Part shown: one piece after another, positions 11,898 through 24,520 of the stretch
Position numbering within the stretch: position 1 is the first letter of the stretch
How the letters are laid out: each line of letters opens with the position of its first letter
From: Diaporthe sp. PMI_573
Lineage: Eukaryota; Ascomycota; Sordariomycetes; Diaporthales; Diaporthaceae
Direction: 5' to 3'
Assembly (NCBI GenBank): GCA_021399435.1
Contig: JAJTUP010000021.1
Coordinates: 868,001 to 932,000, forward strand
Length of the DNA stretch: 64,000 nt
Position numbers and translations under genes: made by a program
Notes under the pieces: model-generated
What the model saw: the letters and a program-made list of their open reading frames with translations, nothing else
The model's database searches: none
What the model was told of the DNA's origin: nothing

Positions 11898-13081
11898 ATG
11901 GCGTCGCCTGCGATGATTAAAGGGGGTCCCAACGATGACTACAAGGAGAATGAACAAGTGTCTCACATCATGATATGCCCTGACTGCAAGGAATTTCCAC
12001 CAAACTTGACTGAGGAGTTCAGCAGCGGCGACATGGTCTGTGCAACCTGTGGCCTCGTTGTAAGTGGGTTCTCTGGCTCGACATCACGCTGGTACTGACC
12101 AAAATCCACACAGGTTGGAGACAAAATCGTTGACACGCGGTCTGAGTGGCGTACCTTTGCGAATGACGACACGAACAACGACGATCCATCGCGTGTCGGC
12201 GACGTGGGTAACCCCCTCTTCGAGGATACCGTCGCGACTCTGCAGACCACGATCGGCAGCGAGGGTAGCAACTCGTTCCACCTGATGAAGACGCAGCAGA
12301 AGACGGTTGAGAAGGGAGCGAAGAACCTCAAGGAAGGGTTCTCGCAGATCAAGACTCTAACTGATGCTCTTCAAGTCGGAAATCAGGTTCGCGACACAGC
12401 GATGCACATATTCAAGCGTATGTATATGATGTCTTGGCTTGTAGGCACTGTTGTAAGACACTTTGCTCACCCCAAATGATAGTCGCCGACGAGAAGAAAT
12501 TCTTGAAGGGTAAACCGCAGGAGGCTGTCATTGCTGGCTGCATCTTCGTTGCGTGCCGTCAAGGCGGTGTCGCCAGAACCTTCCGAGAAATCTTCAACCT
12601 GACCCGCGTGTCAAAGAAGGAGATCGGCCGGGTATTCAAGCTGCTCGAGAAGTTTTTGGTGGATATCCAAAACGAAGGCGACAAGACCGGCCACAGCGCT
12701 GTGTCTACCGTCAACAACTTCGAGACGCGGCCCTCCACCAACGCTGAGGATCTCGTCCGCCGATACGTATCCCAGCTCGGGGTGCGCAACCAGTCCGAGG
12801 TCGAATCTGTCGGCATGCTTATCGCGAAGAAGACCGGACAGGTTAGTACCCTGGCCGGACGGTCTCCGTTGTCGGTTGCGGCGGCCTGCATCTTCATGGC
12901 CACCCACTACTTGGGCGAGGCGAAGACATCCAAGGACATCGCCGTAGTGGCCGGGGTGAGCGACGGTACTATCAAGACCGCCTACAAGTACCTCTATGCC
13001 GAGAAGGAGTCCTTGCTCGATGCAGAAGCTTTCCAGAAGAGCCGGGGCCGGGGAAAGATCGAGAGGCTGCCTTCTGCGTAG
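11898..13081 (+). CDS. SUA7: Transcription initiation factor TFIIB
   Basis: General RNA polymerase II factor that binds TBP-promoter DNA and recruits the polymerase. Exons 11898-12059, 12114-12417 and 12483-13081 give about 354 aa, the usual length. The N-terminal zinc ribbon shows CPDC and CATC pairs around residues 24-50, followed by the B-reader region (EWRTF). Two cyclin-like repeats follow; the second holds the conserved SPLSVAAACI stretch near residue 280. ATG 11898 is the first AUG in a frame that is open for about 205 further codons upstream. The neighbouring RSC7 gene on the same strand is also a nuclear transcription gene, and this marks the switch from accessory to core genome. Confidence 0.96.
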
Positions 13082-14149
13082 GTTGACGAGGCAACTCGAT
13101 TCTCTCGTGGCAACGGTCATTTGCCTCTGCCTCAACCTTGCATCGTCCATGGCTGTGTCTCGCTCGTGGGCTGGAATGGCGTCTCAGGAAACGGGTGATC
13201 CATCGGAGCTATCACCCACACCTCTGCACCTTGGGCTCGTTCGTCACCTTATGAGCGCTCAGTCGTGCTGGGCCCGAGGTTAATGCCCGATTCCAACCGT
13301 GGGACCTACGTGTGTCTCTAATGCGTCTGTCTTTCAGCGCTGAGTCTGTTATCAATGACACTTTTGGAGGGTTGTTTTCCCAACCAGTTCGGCGTCAATT
13401 CTTGGTATTATTAGGAGTGATCAAGACTGATCCAAGACAGTGGTCAATCACTTCAGGCATAGGGCACATGCAGATGAACCACTCATTTAGCGAAACCTGT
13501 GCTCCTGGCTGTGATTAACCTGTGCTGTTACTTTCTGCGGCAGAATCTCGTGTGGTCTACTGCTAACGCAACCCTTAGAAATGATTGAACTGCCCCTAGT
13601 GAAGGACAGGTAGAGTATTTGGCCCCATTTGGCCCCCTACATCCAGACATTAACCGTCTTTACTACTCCCCGATACAATCAATGGTCATACCAAGATCTT
13701 ATCCGTTCCGGGTCTTGCAGATGCCCAAGTGACTGCTACATACGTGCTTGTACCCAGCCAATGAACAGTGTCCTCTAGTGATTAAGTCCCATAGAGTGGG
13801 AGTGAACTGGCAGGTAGAATATTTTTCACCCTCAAAGCTCCAGCAAATTCTCATGATTTAGGCGGCAACAGTGTTGCCCTGGGTCCTTGCCTGGTTACTG
13901 GAGATAACGCATCCGATAAGCCAAGGGTGGATCCTCCCACCCCACATGATTGGATCGGATTGGACAGACTAAGGCCCAAAATTCCTGGGCACGTCTGTCG
14001 CGTCCAACCTTGATTACGACTTCCTGCATCTCTCTAATCCAAAGACCTGACGTTGAGCCGTCGGTCCTGGGGCTTTATTTGGCAGACTCCCAACCTGTCG
14101 CATTCGGACATTCAATCATACCAGCTCAGGACTGGGGCTGTTCCTCAGG
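13082..14149. other. Intergenic region between TFIIB and RSC7
   Basis: About 1.1 kb holding the TFIIB 3' UTR and the RSC7 promoter. No coding frame or repeat worth naming was found. Confidence 0.6.
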
Positions 14150-15974
14150 ATGTCGGGTCGAAGGTCAGGCAGAGCTGCTGCTAAGCGCGCAGCCGCAGCA
14201 CTGGGTAAGTCGTCCATGGGAGCATCGCAACCAACCCTAGCCAAGGGCTCCTCTTTTCCACCTGCCGGGGTACGGTGTCGGCCGGGCCTTTCATCTGCCA
14301 CAATCCCCCTCCATTTCTAGCAAATGTCGGTCTGTTCTGGCAGGCGCTTGCTACCCTCTGTTATTTGGGACACGACATCGGCTGCAGTCTGCCCGCCAGA
14401 GACATGTCTAACCCTGTCGCAGAGAACACCCCCAAGACATGGAAGGAAATCGAGGACGATGACGAGCGCATGCCCGATGCCGAACCAGAGGATGACAAGA
14501 AGACAGAGGGAGATGGCGATGCCTCCGATGGCGAGGCCTCCGCCGTCGCCGAGAATGCAGAAGAGGATGCGGAAGAGGCGCCAGAGGACAAATCGCCTAG
14601 CCCTCCTCCCCAACCAGTCATACGTCGTAAGAGGCTTGGTCGCCCACCCAAGGTCAAGCCTCCCGGTTGGGACGATGGCATCGAAGTACCGCGAGATGAA
14701 GCGACTCCACGGCGTCGTGGTCGCGGAGGCTGGCGCGGCCGCGGTGGGCGGAAGGGTCAACCGGCCCCCGTCACACAGCAAGCCATCGAAAAGGACGGCC
14801 CGATGTACGATATCATCGAAGACGAACTCGCTCTCCCGGAGGATCCCGAGGGCGAGACCAAGGTTGACAAGATGGGATATCTCCAGGGGGTTCGCGAGTA
14901 CCGGTGCCGAACCTTCACCATCCAGGGCCGTGGTAACCGCCTATACATGTTGTCCACGGAGCCGGCTCGTTGTGTTGGATTCCGAGACTCCTACCTGTTC
15001 TTCACCAAGCACCGCCGCCTGTACAAGAGCATCGTGACCGACGACGAGAAGCGTGACATGATCGAGCGCGAGCTGATACCCCACTCCTACAAAGGTCGAT
15101 CCATCGGCGTGGTCACGGCCCGATCGGTATACCGTGAATTTGGCGCCTTGATCCTGGTTGGCGGTCGCTGGATCCTTGATGACTACGACGTCCAGCGCTC
15201 AAGAGATGAGGGCCACGTCGAAGGGGCGCTTGCCGACCCCAACGACAAGTATAACCCCAGCGACCCGTACAACAAGAACCAATATGTCGCGTGGTTTGGC
15301 GCCAGTCAAGTGTACCACACTAGCGCGCCTGTCGCAACGACCCAGGTGACAGAGCTTAAGAAGCGCCGCGTCGCTGTCACCGACGTCAACTGGATGTTTG
15401 AGCATGTTCGAGAGGCTGCGTCAGTAGGATATCCTTTGCTCGACTCACACCGATGCTAATAATTGACCACAGGAACTTCAATGCTCAAATCAACGCAATC
15501 CGTCGACGCAATAACAAGGGAGTGTACGATGTCCACACCAATATCATTCAGTATCCTGCCATCATGCAACCTACACAATCGCGCATCGAGCCAGTCGTGG
15601 GCTCTGACCCTGCGGGTGTCAACACCGAATCCCAGATGTTCCCTCCTCTGAGTCCCAGCATCCCACGTAACTTCATGGTCACGGACACCTATTTCGAGAC
15701 TCCTCCTTCAGGGATCGCTGCCGTCAGTTACGAGAGCACGCCGAAGGGCTCGGTCAACGGTGACAACGGGTCTGACTTCCTAGCACCATTCCGTGGCCTC
15801 GGCGCTGTCAGCGACGAGATCAAGGACTGTTTGCCTCCCGAGTGTCGCGAGGCTTTCGAGAAAGCTGCCGCCCAGGAACAGAATTGGCATGCCAAGTGGG
15901 GAGTAGAGGCAAGCACGAAATCCAGGCGGGATCCTGTTATTGACAAGGCGATCGTGCCGTACAGCGCGCGATAA
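14150..15974 (+). CDS. RSC7: Chromatin remodelling subunit RSC7/SWP82 family
   Basis: Subunit of the RSC and/or SWI/SNF ATP-dependent remodelling complexes (Rsc7/Npl6-Swp82 family). The certain part is ATG 14404-15419 plus 15473-15974, joined over a 53-nt intron with donor GTCAGT and a TGCTAAT branch site. An acidic/Pro-rich N-terminus with an AT-hook-like RRGRGGWRGRGGR stretch precedes the conserved core (YLQGVREYRCRTF, then RLYMLSTEPARCVGFRDSY). A first exon at 14150-14204, starting MSGRRSGRAAAK and followed by GTAAGT, looks like a nuclear-protein N-terminus. The only acceptor that keeps frame is at 14320, and it adds an odd hydrophobic stretch, so exon 1 is tentative and translation may start at 14404. 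Confidence 0.88.
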
Positions 15975-18900
15975 ACCGAGTCAAATAGCATGCCCCGGTC
16001 TAATGTGCTTTCAGTGGCAATATCTTCTGAATGGTCATTTCAATGCGCACCAGGAAGTGCATTGATCGCCCTTCACCATTGTGGTACTTCGCATCCTGGT
16101 GGAGTATTGGGAGGACAGCTGAGCAAGAGGACAAGCCTTGATCAATCGATCACATGTAGCAAGAATATCCCGTGAAGATTACTACCACTGCTTTGGACAT
16201 CCAGGGATACTGGGTACAGCTCGTGCAGAAGATGTGGAGCTTCCTTCAACGTGTGCTGTCTGTCAAGGGTCGTGAGAACAAGGAAGACGCTGGACTTTCT
16301 GGTCATGCTCCATGTATAACAGATATCCCTCCTCTTTGAAATTGACAGAGAGGCGTGTGCAACAAATGGCAGTGGGACGGAGGAGTTCAGGAATTATGAT
16401 ACCGACGAGGGCGTCTTTCACGAGTTAGGGCGGATCACAGCATTTAATTCATTGTCCAGATGTTCTCTATGCATCATAGAACCCCTGCTGCTCCAGCACC
16501 AAGCAGTGGGTCTGAGTCCTTGATCTCCTAAACAGCAAGAGTATGCCCGCCGAGTACTCCTGGGCATGGGGGTATGCTGCTGCCACCATTTCCGGTAACC
16601 CATGCCCATTTCCGCACGTTGATACGTGCAGCTCCATCATTGTTGCCGACATTCATGCCTTGGGCAATCAACGTTCTGCGCGTTCAGTACGAAGGGGCTA
16701 CTCAGGGCCGTCTATGCTGGGAAGTTTAAAAAGATTTTGGCAGGTGAGTATTAGGAGTGTATGTGGGTTGGCTGTACGCAGTAGTTGTCGTGGTTGGGGT
16801 TTTAAGCTCTTGCAATAACCTCATTCCCAAACATGGATGTCAATTTTCTTGTTTTGATAGCACATGACGATACGGGAAGTCTTCGCCGTGTAGCCTGTCT
16901 GCACTCTTCCAGTCATTCGGTTGAACACTGACGATTCGTGTGTCAGGTCGTGGCAATCTGGAAAACTGCCGACGCGCTGTCCATCAAGAGCAAACAAGTG
17001 GTACTGTGTTCGTTACCGTCCGTCATTGGTTTCATGACATGGGCTCACCCGTGGGGCAAAACCGGCCGACCTCCACCGCGGGATGGCTCTCATGCACCGA
17101 CCGAGCATGGGAGTGTCTTTGGTCGGAGATCATTGTCAAATGCCCGGCCTAGAGTCTGCTCAATCGTTTGAATTCGACGACTGCATTCGTGTAGCTCAAC
17201 ACCAGCGAGCCCATCGTCGGTCCCCGTCCGCTCCGTCCCCAGGAAAGCAAACGAGGTTGCCAGCCCACCTCGGGTCGAACTTTCGGTCCCTTACCCTGTG
17301 AACGTGCCACTTGGTTCGCTTTCGAGGTGGGTATCTACGGCGCCAGTGTCACTGAGAGGTCGATCACACCTCGGTACCCACCTTTGGCTGCGGCCCAATT
17401 GGGCTGGGCGGCTGCGGCAGACTCGAGTTGGCTAACTTGACTGCCTAGCTGCCTGACTGCCGTAGACTACGTGATGTCTGCCTGCTGGAGGAGGAACAGC
17501 CTGCGTCGTTAGTCCGAGTGGATCACCTCGGGAGCAGAGATGATCAATCAACTGACGGAATCATCGTGCACGGCGCCACAGAGCCTCATGGTCTAGACTG
17601 GTGCCGCAGTTTCCCTTGTCTTTGCTGATGACGCCCAAGTGGCGATGGCCCACACGCGTGCACCAGTTGACCACGAGTGGCTGGGCCGTACTGTTAGTCA
17701 TTCCTCTGCTCTGCCGATGCGTAGATGACATTAGACTCCTCTCCTCCTCGCCTCCCTGATCCCGTCGCGAGCTCTCTAGGGGCTGTTGGAATGTGTTTTG
17801 TAAGTCCCACGCGAGGGACGAGACCTCAGCATTATTCCGAAGTATAAATTCAAGGGTCCAGTGACGTCACACGAGCCTGACGAGACCTGCCCGGCTCCCC
17901 GGGGTTTGAGAACAGATCGGAGCAGCACCAGCCAGATGCAACAAGGACATCGGATGTACTTTGCAAGCAGCTGCAGCTGCAGCTACAGTGCAGCCCTCGA
18001 GAACATCATGTTGTGCCTGCGGAGAGAGGATTGTGCCGTGTTCGGGATTTTTCATTCGTTGTTCCTCCCGTCGGATCAGCACGATCAGCATCAAAGCCGC
18101 CCGCGCCGGGGCGTCATCTTCCCGTCCCTCCGACTGGCCCGACTGGGCAAGGGCAGGCCGAGCGAGCTTGTGGTGCAGGTTTTGGTTTGCGACGAATCGA
18201 TGGCAGCTACCTTGACACAGGATGCTGATCAGAGGCAGTGGGAGCATGTCACCCCTAATTGGTACATATCGTAAAGTGGCCGGACAGGACGGCCGGCGAC
18301 AGGAGGCTACGGCTCCATCGGATGTTACCTGCTTAGCTGATGACTGTTACTATATACAAAGCGTTTGGACACCCAGCCTGCCAGCATACAGATATTACCG
18401 GTCCGCCCGTGTCCGCGTACCACAGTAGGCTTCTCGAGTGAGGTATTATCCTGGTGACTGGTCTCGGTGCGGTGCAGGCCGGCAGGTCGCCCGTTGGTTG
18501 GGGCTGACGGTCCAAAGCTTGGCGAGCATGGGAACGCGGAAAGATCGAACAAGCCTGCTGCACGCATCCGTCTCAATTCGTAATGGAGCGAGCAGGTGCG
18601 GGAGCAACCACCACCTGCTGTGTCACAGCCCCCGCTCTTGCGCCACGCTCCAGGTGATCTCAGCGTCCTGGCGTCCGTCCTGGCCACACCCGAGTGGCCT
18701 GAGGGATCTGCTTTTCCTCCGGGCGGTCACCACGAAAAGGGGGATGGGGGATGACGACGATATTATTTCTGGCCCGTCCAACGGCGAAAGCAGGAAAGAT
18801 ACGCGCTACTGCAGCTACTCTAAACTCTCCAGCCCCACCTGGTGGCGGGCTTGGGATTCCATTTCAACTTCCGCGTCTAGCTAGCCCGTCGGCCTGGCTT

Positions 18901-19284
18901 ATCACATGGTCTCGCTGCAACCCTTGCCCTACCAGCTGCTGTCACCAAGGAGGACGCCGTCAGGCAACTCCCGTGAGCTTTACCGGGTACCGGATACATA
19001 CCAGATTGAACGTGGTTAAGATTTGCCCAGTTCGTCTGGGAGGCTTGGTGACCGGTAGAATTTTGGCCGCCGAGCTACACAGAGTGCGCCAATGCCAATG
19101 CGAATAATCTCGCATCTGACCAAGGTCAGTCAATCATCAATCATGACTCTTCAGGTTCGGGGCAGTTGACTGGCTCGGCTGCTGCCCTGGCTGCCGTGGT
19201 AGGTTCTGCCTGCGCCAACCCGAGCAGACTGGAGAGGGGAACCTCGCTCCAAGACTGACGTGGTGGTTGCGAGCAAAGCCGGGA

Positions 19285-19311
19285 CCGCCGCCGCCGCCGC
19301 CGCCGCCGCCG
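19285..19311. repeat. (CCG)9 microsatellite
   Basis: Nine perfect CCG units in non-coding sequence. Confidence 0.95.
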
Positions 19312-19542
19312 TCACGGATGGGGCAGGCTTCCTTCGTCATGGTGTGTGACGATGTCAACTGAGCCCTTTGCCTCTCTCGGCTGCACGAAGGGTTGCCTGT
19401 CTAAACCCATCGTCACCCGCGTGATCGTCTCCGCTGTGCTCTCACATCAGGGAGGGGCAAATTGAACGGAAGAAAAACTCTAACGTCTTGGAACTGCATG
19501 TACCCGAGCCCGCGGATCCACCGAAAGAGTCTAGAATTGGTC

Positions 19543-19580
19543 GACGGGGTAGGACGGGGTAGGACGGGGTAGGACGGGGT
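19543..19580. repeat. 10-bp minisatellite, AGGACGGGGT units
   Basis: Three exact tandem copies (19551-19580) preceded by a copy differing at its first two bases. The G-run in each unit makes a G-quadruplex possible. Confidence 0.95.
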
Positions 19581-22500
19581 CAGTCTTGTGGCCTTCCTGG
19601 CCTCTTTGAAGCATAGAGACGCAGCTACTCCTCATCAGGGCTGTGGCCGGACGAGTTGTCAACCAACCGCCTCTGCCACGCCCTGCAGAGGCGAGGTGGC
19701 CCTCGATTGCTCGAAAGAACAAACCCCACACAGGATGCGTGGGGTGTCGGGTTCACCAATTCGCTGTCATGCCCCGACTGGAAAGCAGTCATGCCTGGAT
19801 CTGCGGGGCGACGGGGTTAACTGGGGGGGCGACTGCTTAATTCACCAAGTCGCCGAATGGCTGCAGGCATATGCAGGCTGATTTCTTTATGCACGCAGAA
19901 AAAAATCTCAAATACACAGTATTCGGGTCGTTTCAATCAGCCGACAACGCAGCCTGCCAAACCTCGCCTAAACCAGAAAAGAGTCTACTTGCTGCCGCGT
20001 ACACGATTACACCCGGGAGAGGGGGCGGGTGGCCCGCGAGGCAAATCGCGGTACCTCACGTGAAGTCAGCGAGTGTTCTAAAGATGGCAGCCCTGTTGTA
20101 CCGTGTGATTGGACGACATTCGGGACGGCACATCGTGGCTTCCAAAGATCTTGTCCAAGATCTGCCGTAGTGGGAAAACGCTTTGGTAGTGGGGATCGAT
20201 CAAAACCACCGCTCCGGGTTCGGTACCAGCATCCGGAGTTGCAGTATTGGATTCTGACCGCACGCATGGAGACACGGATGATCCAGGTCGCGACTCGCTT
20301 TCCGGGTGAGCCTTTGGGAGCGTGTCTGTGGAAGGTCTTTAGCAACGAGTTGGAGGGCACTAGGCAAAGGCACGGAAAGTTCGCTGCTCGGCGATGGGGG
20401 ACGTGCCCCTCCGATTTTCTAGCATCGCCCGGCAGGCTGGTACCGCTCAGACGACGAGCTAGTAAGCCAAGAAACCCTCGGCAGCGCTTAATCTACATGA
20501 GGTTTGAAGGCGCCTCGTGGGCTTCAATGCCGGGTTGCGGTGAGGCAGACGAGGAGAAAGGCGGTGGAAAGCAGGAGAGGCAATCTAGGCTAGCAGCATG
20601 GGAGGGCCAGGCCCCGCACTGACAGCCGCATCGTCGGGTCCCGAGGAGGATGGAGTCGACTTTACTGTGGTACAGGGCCTGCATCAATAAAAATTCTCAC
20701 CGGGGGTGCTCCAGTCTTTTTCCTGCACCGCCATGCTCGTGTCTGCTCTGCCGTTGCACCTTGGGCTGCCAGACTGTTTGGTAGGTTTGGCAGTGATGAG
20801 GGGGCACAAGGAAGAGCCGGGACCCGTCCGCAGTCTCATTCCTCATCAGATACGGGTCAAGCTCGGCGGTTGTGCTGAAAGACCCGTTTTCCTGCTGAGC
20901 GGGAAATCTCTGACTGCGGGTGGAGAGACCGGGCGATGCCTCAACGAACGGCTCAACCACCCTTTAGAGGGTTCTCGCAGTGAAGATCGGCAGGTCGAGA
21001 CGGGCCGTTTCTCTCATGCGGGCAGCTCGTGATTGGATCTAGCTTGCGCCTGGCCTGCCGTCTTGACAGGAAAAAGACACTACGAAGGAAGCCACCATGA
21101 TACGTCAGGTAGCAACACGGCGTAATGGGCGGGGATGTCGCAAAGGAACATTAATGAAAGCCCAGGCCGAGCTGCCGAGTTTGAGACTGCGGCATTGGGA
21201 TTGTCTTTGTTCGCAGGCTATTTTCAGGCACAGACAGCCTTCCGTCCGGAGCCCTGGCTCCATCAGGTCCGCACCTGGTCCAACGCGGAGCAGGCAAGTA
21301 ACCGGCCCCTCGACTGCTTGAACTGGGTTCGGTGGTGCCTCGTCCTCGGTGAATGAGAATCGCGTTGGACGTGGAGGTGTGCCAGAAATGGAATAGATGA
21401 CATCCGAACATGGGTGCCGGCGTCAAGCCGCTGATGAGGAAGGCAGACTGGATTGACGACTCGACTCAAAAATTCCGATAGGCTGGTACACCGGATTTCG
21501 TCTGATGGTTCATTTGTTTCTCGACGATTTCTTCTTCTCAGCTGCTCTTCGGAGTTCCCAAATGCGACGCTGACTCGTGTCGGAGGTTCACCGTTCGCTT
21601 GAATATGTAGTGTACGGCCAATGCGCAGGGGTACCCCCCAGAGCGAGTCCGTCCAACAGGGTGATCGAGAAAGGCAGGTAAATTGTCCATGGCAACCACA
21701 GAAGACGGGCGCATGACAACCACGAGGTGATCAATCGACGAGAACCGCACACCATACCACCGCCTCCCAGCAGGTGCTGAGGCCCAGCCCGGACTTACGT
21801 GGACTCCGACAGGCGTGGTCTGGTGGCCCGCTGGGCCAAGTGTGTGTGCGTGCAGAGACATCCAGAACCGCAGCCCTGGGCCCTGTCCGGGTTTCGTCAG
21901 TTGTTCCTGTCAGGGCGCGGACTGTCACAGCCTTGCCAGCCTCCCCTGACACTGGGGCAGCGCATGGTTCTGGGTGGGTGACAGGCGGTGCCATCCGTTG
22001 CGGGCTGCTTCAGAGGTCCTGCGGCCCAGCGGCAAAGGCCAGCGACCTGAGACGTCTGCAATTGCCGTGAGGTGGCTGGCGGGGCGTGTGCGCACCTGTG
22101 TGCGTGTGTTCGCTCGTGGGCAGGTGTCTCCATGCTTACTGTGTTTATGATAGCAGCCAGGATGGTGCTGAGCGAAGAGGCACGGGATCGGGAATTGACA
22201 CAGTTGCTGTTGCTACATGTGAAAGGCCATGCTGCTGGCTGGGTTCCTGGCTTGCCCTGTGAGATCCAAGGGAATGCCGCTTTCCCGCCTCGGTGTTCCA
22301 GAATCCCCAGGGTTGCCATGGAAGCAATTTGATTGCTGGCGGTGCCCCTGATGAAATTGCAACTAAATTGTCCTGCCCGTCCAGCCGCCGTTGATGAGAC
22401 CCTGATTTTTTTTTTTTACGAGCGTCCCGTAGTTTTTTTAGAGTGGGCCAAAATAAACTCATCCACCCACACTCCTTGCATTTTTCTTATCAGTTCACTG

Positions 22501-23643
22501 GTGGATAAGACGTGTGTCCTCCGGAACGATGGCATGAGAGACATCCTCCTGCATCAGCCGATTCAAACGGGTGGCAGGCCACGTTGAGCAGGATCGATCA
22601 TAGCACCGCCATGGAGCCTGGAGCTGCCTGGAGGTCGATGATTCAATGGTTGCACTGACTTCATGCAGTCCCAGCAGGAGATGGATCCATGACCGAAGGC
22701 GCCCCCTCCCCCCAAACGTTGACCTGGCACGTGCGTGGGAGACAGCTGTGGACGCCGCTTGCGAGCAGCCGACAATAGTACTGTGCAGCCGCATCGTCAA
22801 TTCCGTAGATGATGGATGACTCTTCACCTCCTGCAGCCTAGACTGCATGATACAGTCACAGCACCGTTTAGTTTGCCTAGAGCCAATCAACCAGGGGCTA
22901 GATCTGGAGCGGACTGATCAGGAAGCCAAAGGGTCGATGCTCGAGACGGGAGCGCGATTATTGGCTCGACAGGCGGTGAGGTTGACGCCGCACTCCCTGC
23001 TGGAGAGAGTCGAGAGACAACGACTCTGCCCGCGAGGTGGACTGCAATTGGGCGCCGGGTGGGGATCTTGAGCAGGGCCCGTCCGGCTGCCACGGCTGGG
23101 ATCTCGACCCCTGCATGATTCTGGTGGTGGTGGAGGAAGGAGGAGACAGAAGAGGAAGAACCTCGGGCTGGGACCAGGGCCAACGGCCAGGGCCAGGGGC
23201 GGTGGGCGCTCCAACACGATCTCATGGTGACCTGTGCTCGGCAGCCCGTGTGGCCGTTATTGCTGACAAAAGCCGGCTTCTGGCCAGAGCGCCAGATGCA
23301 GGTGCCCACATGCACCGGGACAGATGAGCATGGCCTGTGCTTTGCAGGAGTGCTGTCTGCCTCGCGGCGTTGATTCTGCAAGGTCTACCACGTACACAAC
23401 TGAGTACTTGTGCAAGAATGTGTAACGGCCAAACTAGACTGCACTACCTACCTATGCGGGGCATTGAAAAGGATGCCTGGTCTTTTCTCGGAACAACGAT
23501 GTCTTCGATGGCCTGGCAACTTGGCCTGCTTGGACGGAGGCTCCCAAGTTTGGATTCTTGCCTGGGCTGTGGACTGCTGAAAACAAGGGGACCTCAGTCC
23601 CCGGGACAGTGGGATCATCAATCCAGGAACGGAGCTGGGAATG

Positions 23644-23665
23644 GGACTGGACTGGACTGGACTGG
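23644..23665. repeat. (GGACT)4 tandem repeat
   Basis: Four perfect GGACT units plus a partial fifth, in non-coding sequence. Confidence 0.95.
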
Positions 23666-24316
23666 TGCTGGGAGCCAGGAAGGAGGGCGGAGGGAGGAGG
23701 GAACAAGAGTCGCCAGTCGGCTCGCGTGGCACTCCACATCCTGTGGCCGTTCGGTTTCCCTGCCATTCCCACTCCCATTCCACTCCCTTTTCCCCACTGG
23801 CCGGGGGATGCCTTGGCCTTTTCCCAGATTAGCAAATTTGGCTAGCAGCAGAGAGTCCTGGATTCTGCTGCGCTCTCCCGTGATTGTCAACTGCACGGAG
23901 CACAGACAGCCGTGATGATGGTCATGAGCGAAGGAAGGACTGTTGAGGGAATGGGAGGCAAGGCAGTACGTATACCAGAGGCTTTGGTGGTGGTACAGTG
24001 TGACTCTTTCCTCATATGCAGTACGACTACGCTACGTACTGCATACGGACGCACAAACCAACCCGAATGCTCTTGGACACTGTCGTGCACTCTTTGGCGC
24101 AGCCCAGGTGACCTGAACTGCTGCCACGATGAACTTTTTTTTGTCCCTCACCTCACACAAAGCGGCCCATAAATCTGCACAGGGTTTTTCCTTAGCCTAC
24201 CTAGGTATCTCGTCTCCAGCCGAGCCCAGGTGCCAGGTGCCTTGATTGACAGCCTGTCGCGTCGTGTTGTATTATTATACCGTGGTACTGCGTACCGTGT
24301 CGTGGCCCTGGCCTGC

Positions 24317-24342
24317 TGGCTGGGCTGGGCTGGGCTGGGCTG
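24317..24342. repeat. (GGGCT)n tandem repeat
   Basis: About five TGGGC/GGGCT units in a row. A short stretch of CTAGGTAC- and GTACC-type palindromes follows at about 24400-24440. Confidence 0.9.
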
Positions 24343-24480
24343 CCTGGGCGGGCTGGCTGGTGTCTGATGTGTCTGATGTCTGTCTGGGTGTCTGACCCGT
24401 ACCTAGGTACTCCGTACCTACCTAGCTGGGTACGTACCCAACTCTTTTGTGTGTCGCCGGTTCAGGTTCAGGCCAAGTCC

Positions 24481-24520
24481 AGGTTCAAAAGTCCAGGTTC
24501 AAAAGTCCAGGTCCAGGTTC
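24481..24520. repeat. 14-bp direct repeat, AGGTTCAAAAGTCC
   Basis: Two perfect tandem 14-bp units (24481-24494 and 24495-24508), then a degenerate third lacking the A-run. Confidence 0.9.

Larger units (their letters stand above)
15975..24500. other. 8.5-kb gene-free, repeat-rich region
   Basis: No frame here resembles a protein family, and overlapping GC-rich frames occur on both strands, which points to chance. It holds several perfect short tandem arrays, listed separately, many purine/pyrimidine-asymmetric runs and CTAGGTA-type motifs near 24400. It may be distal promoter, a non-coding transcript region, or simply spacer upstream of the cyclin gene. Confidence 0.5.

Noticed and set aside
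18274..18300. GGCCG...CGGCC inverted arms near 18.28 kb
   Set aside because: The arms match the cluster dyad, but the gap is 7 rather than 5 bases and no gene start is near. I treat it as chance in GC-rich DNA.
20029..20622. 197-codon plus-strand frame in the gene-free region
   Set aside because: It has no family motif, overlaps other frames on both strands, and its composition fits random GC-rich sequence.
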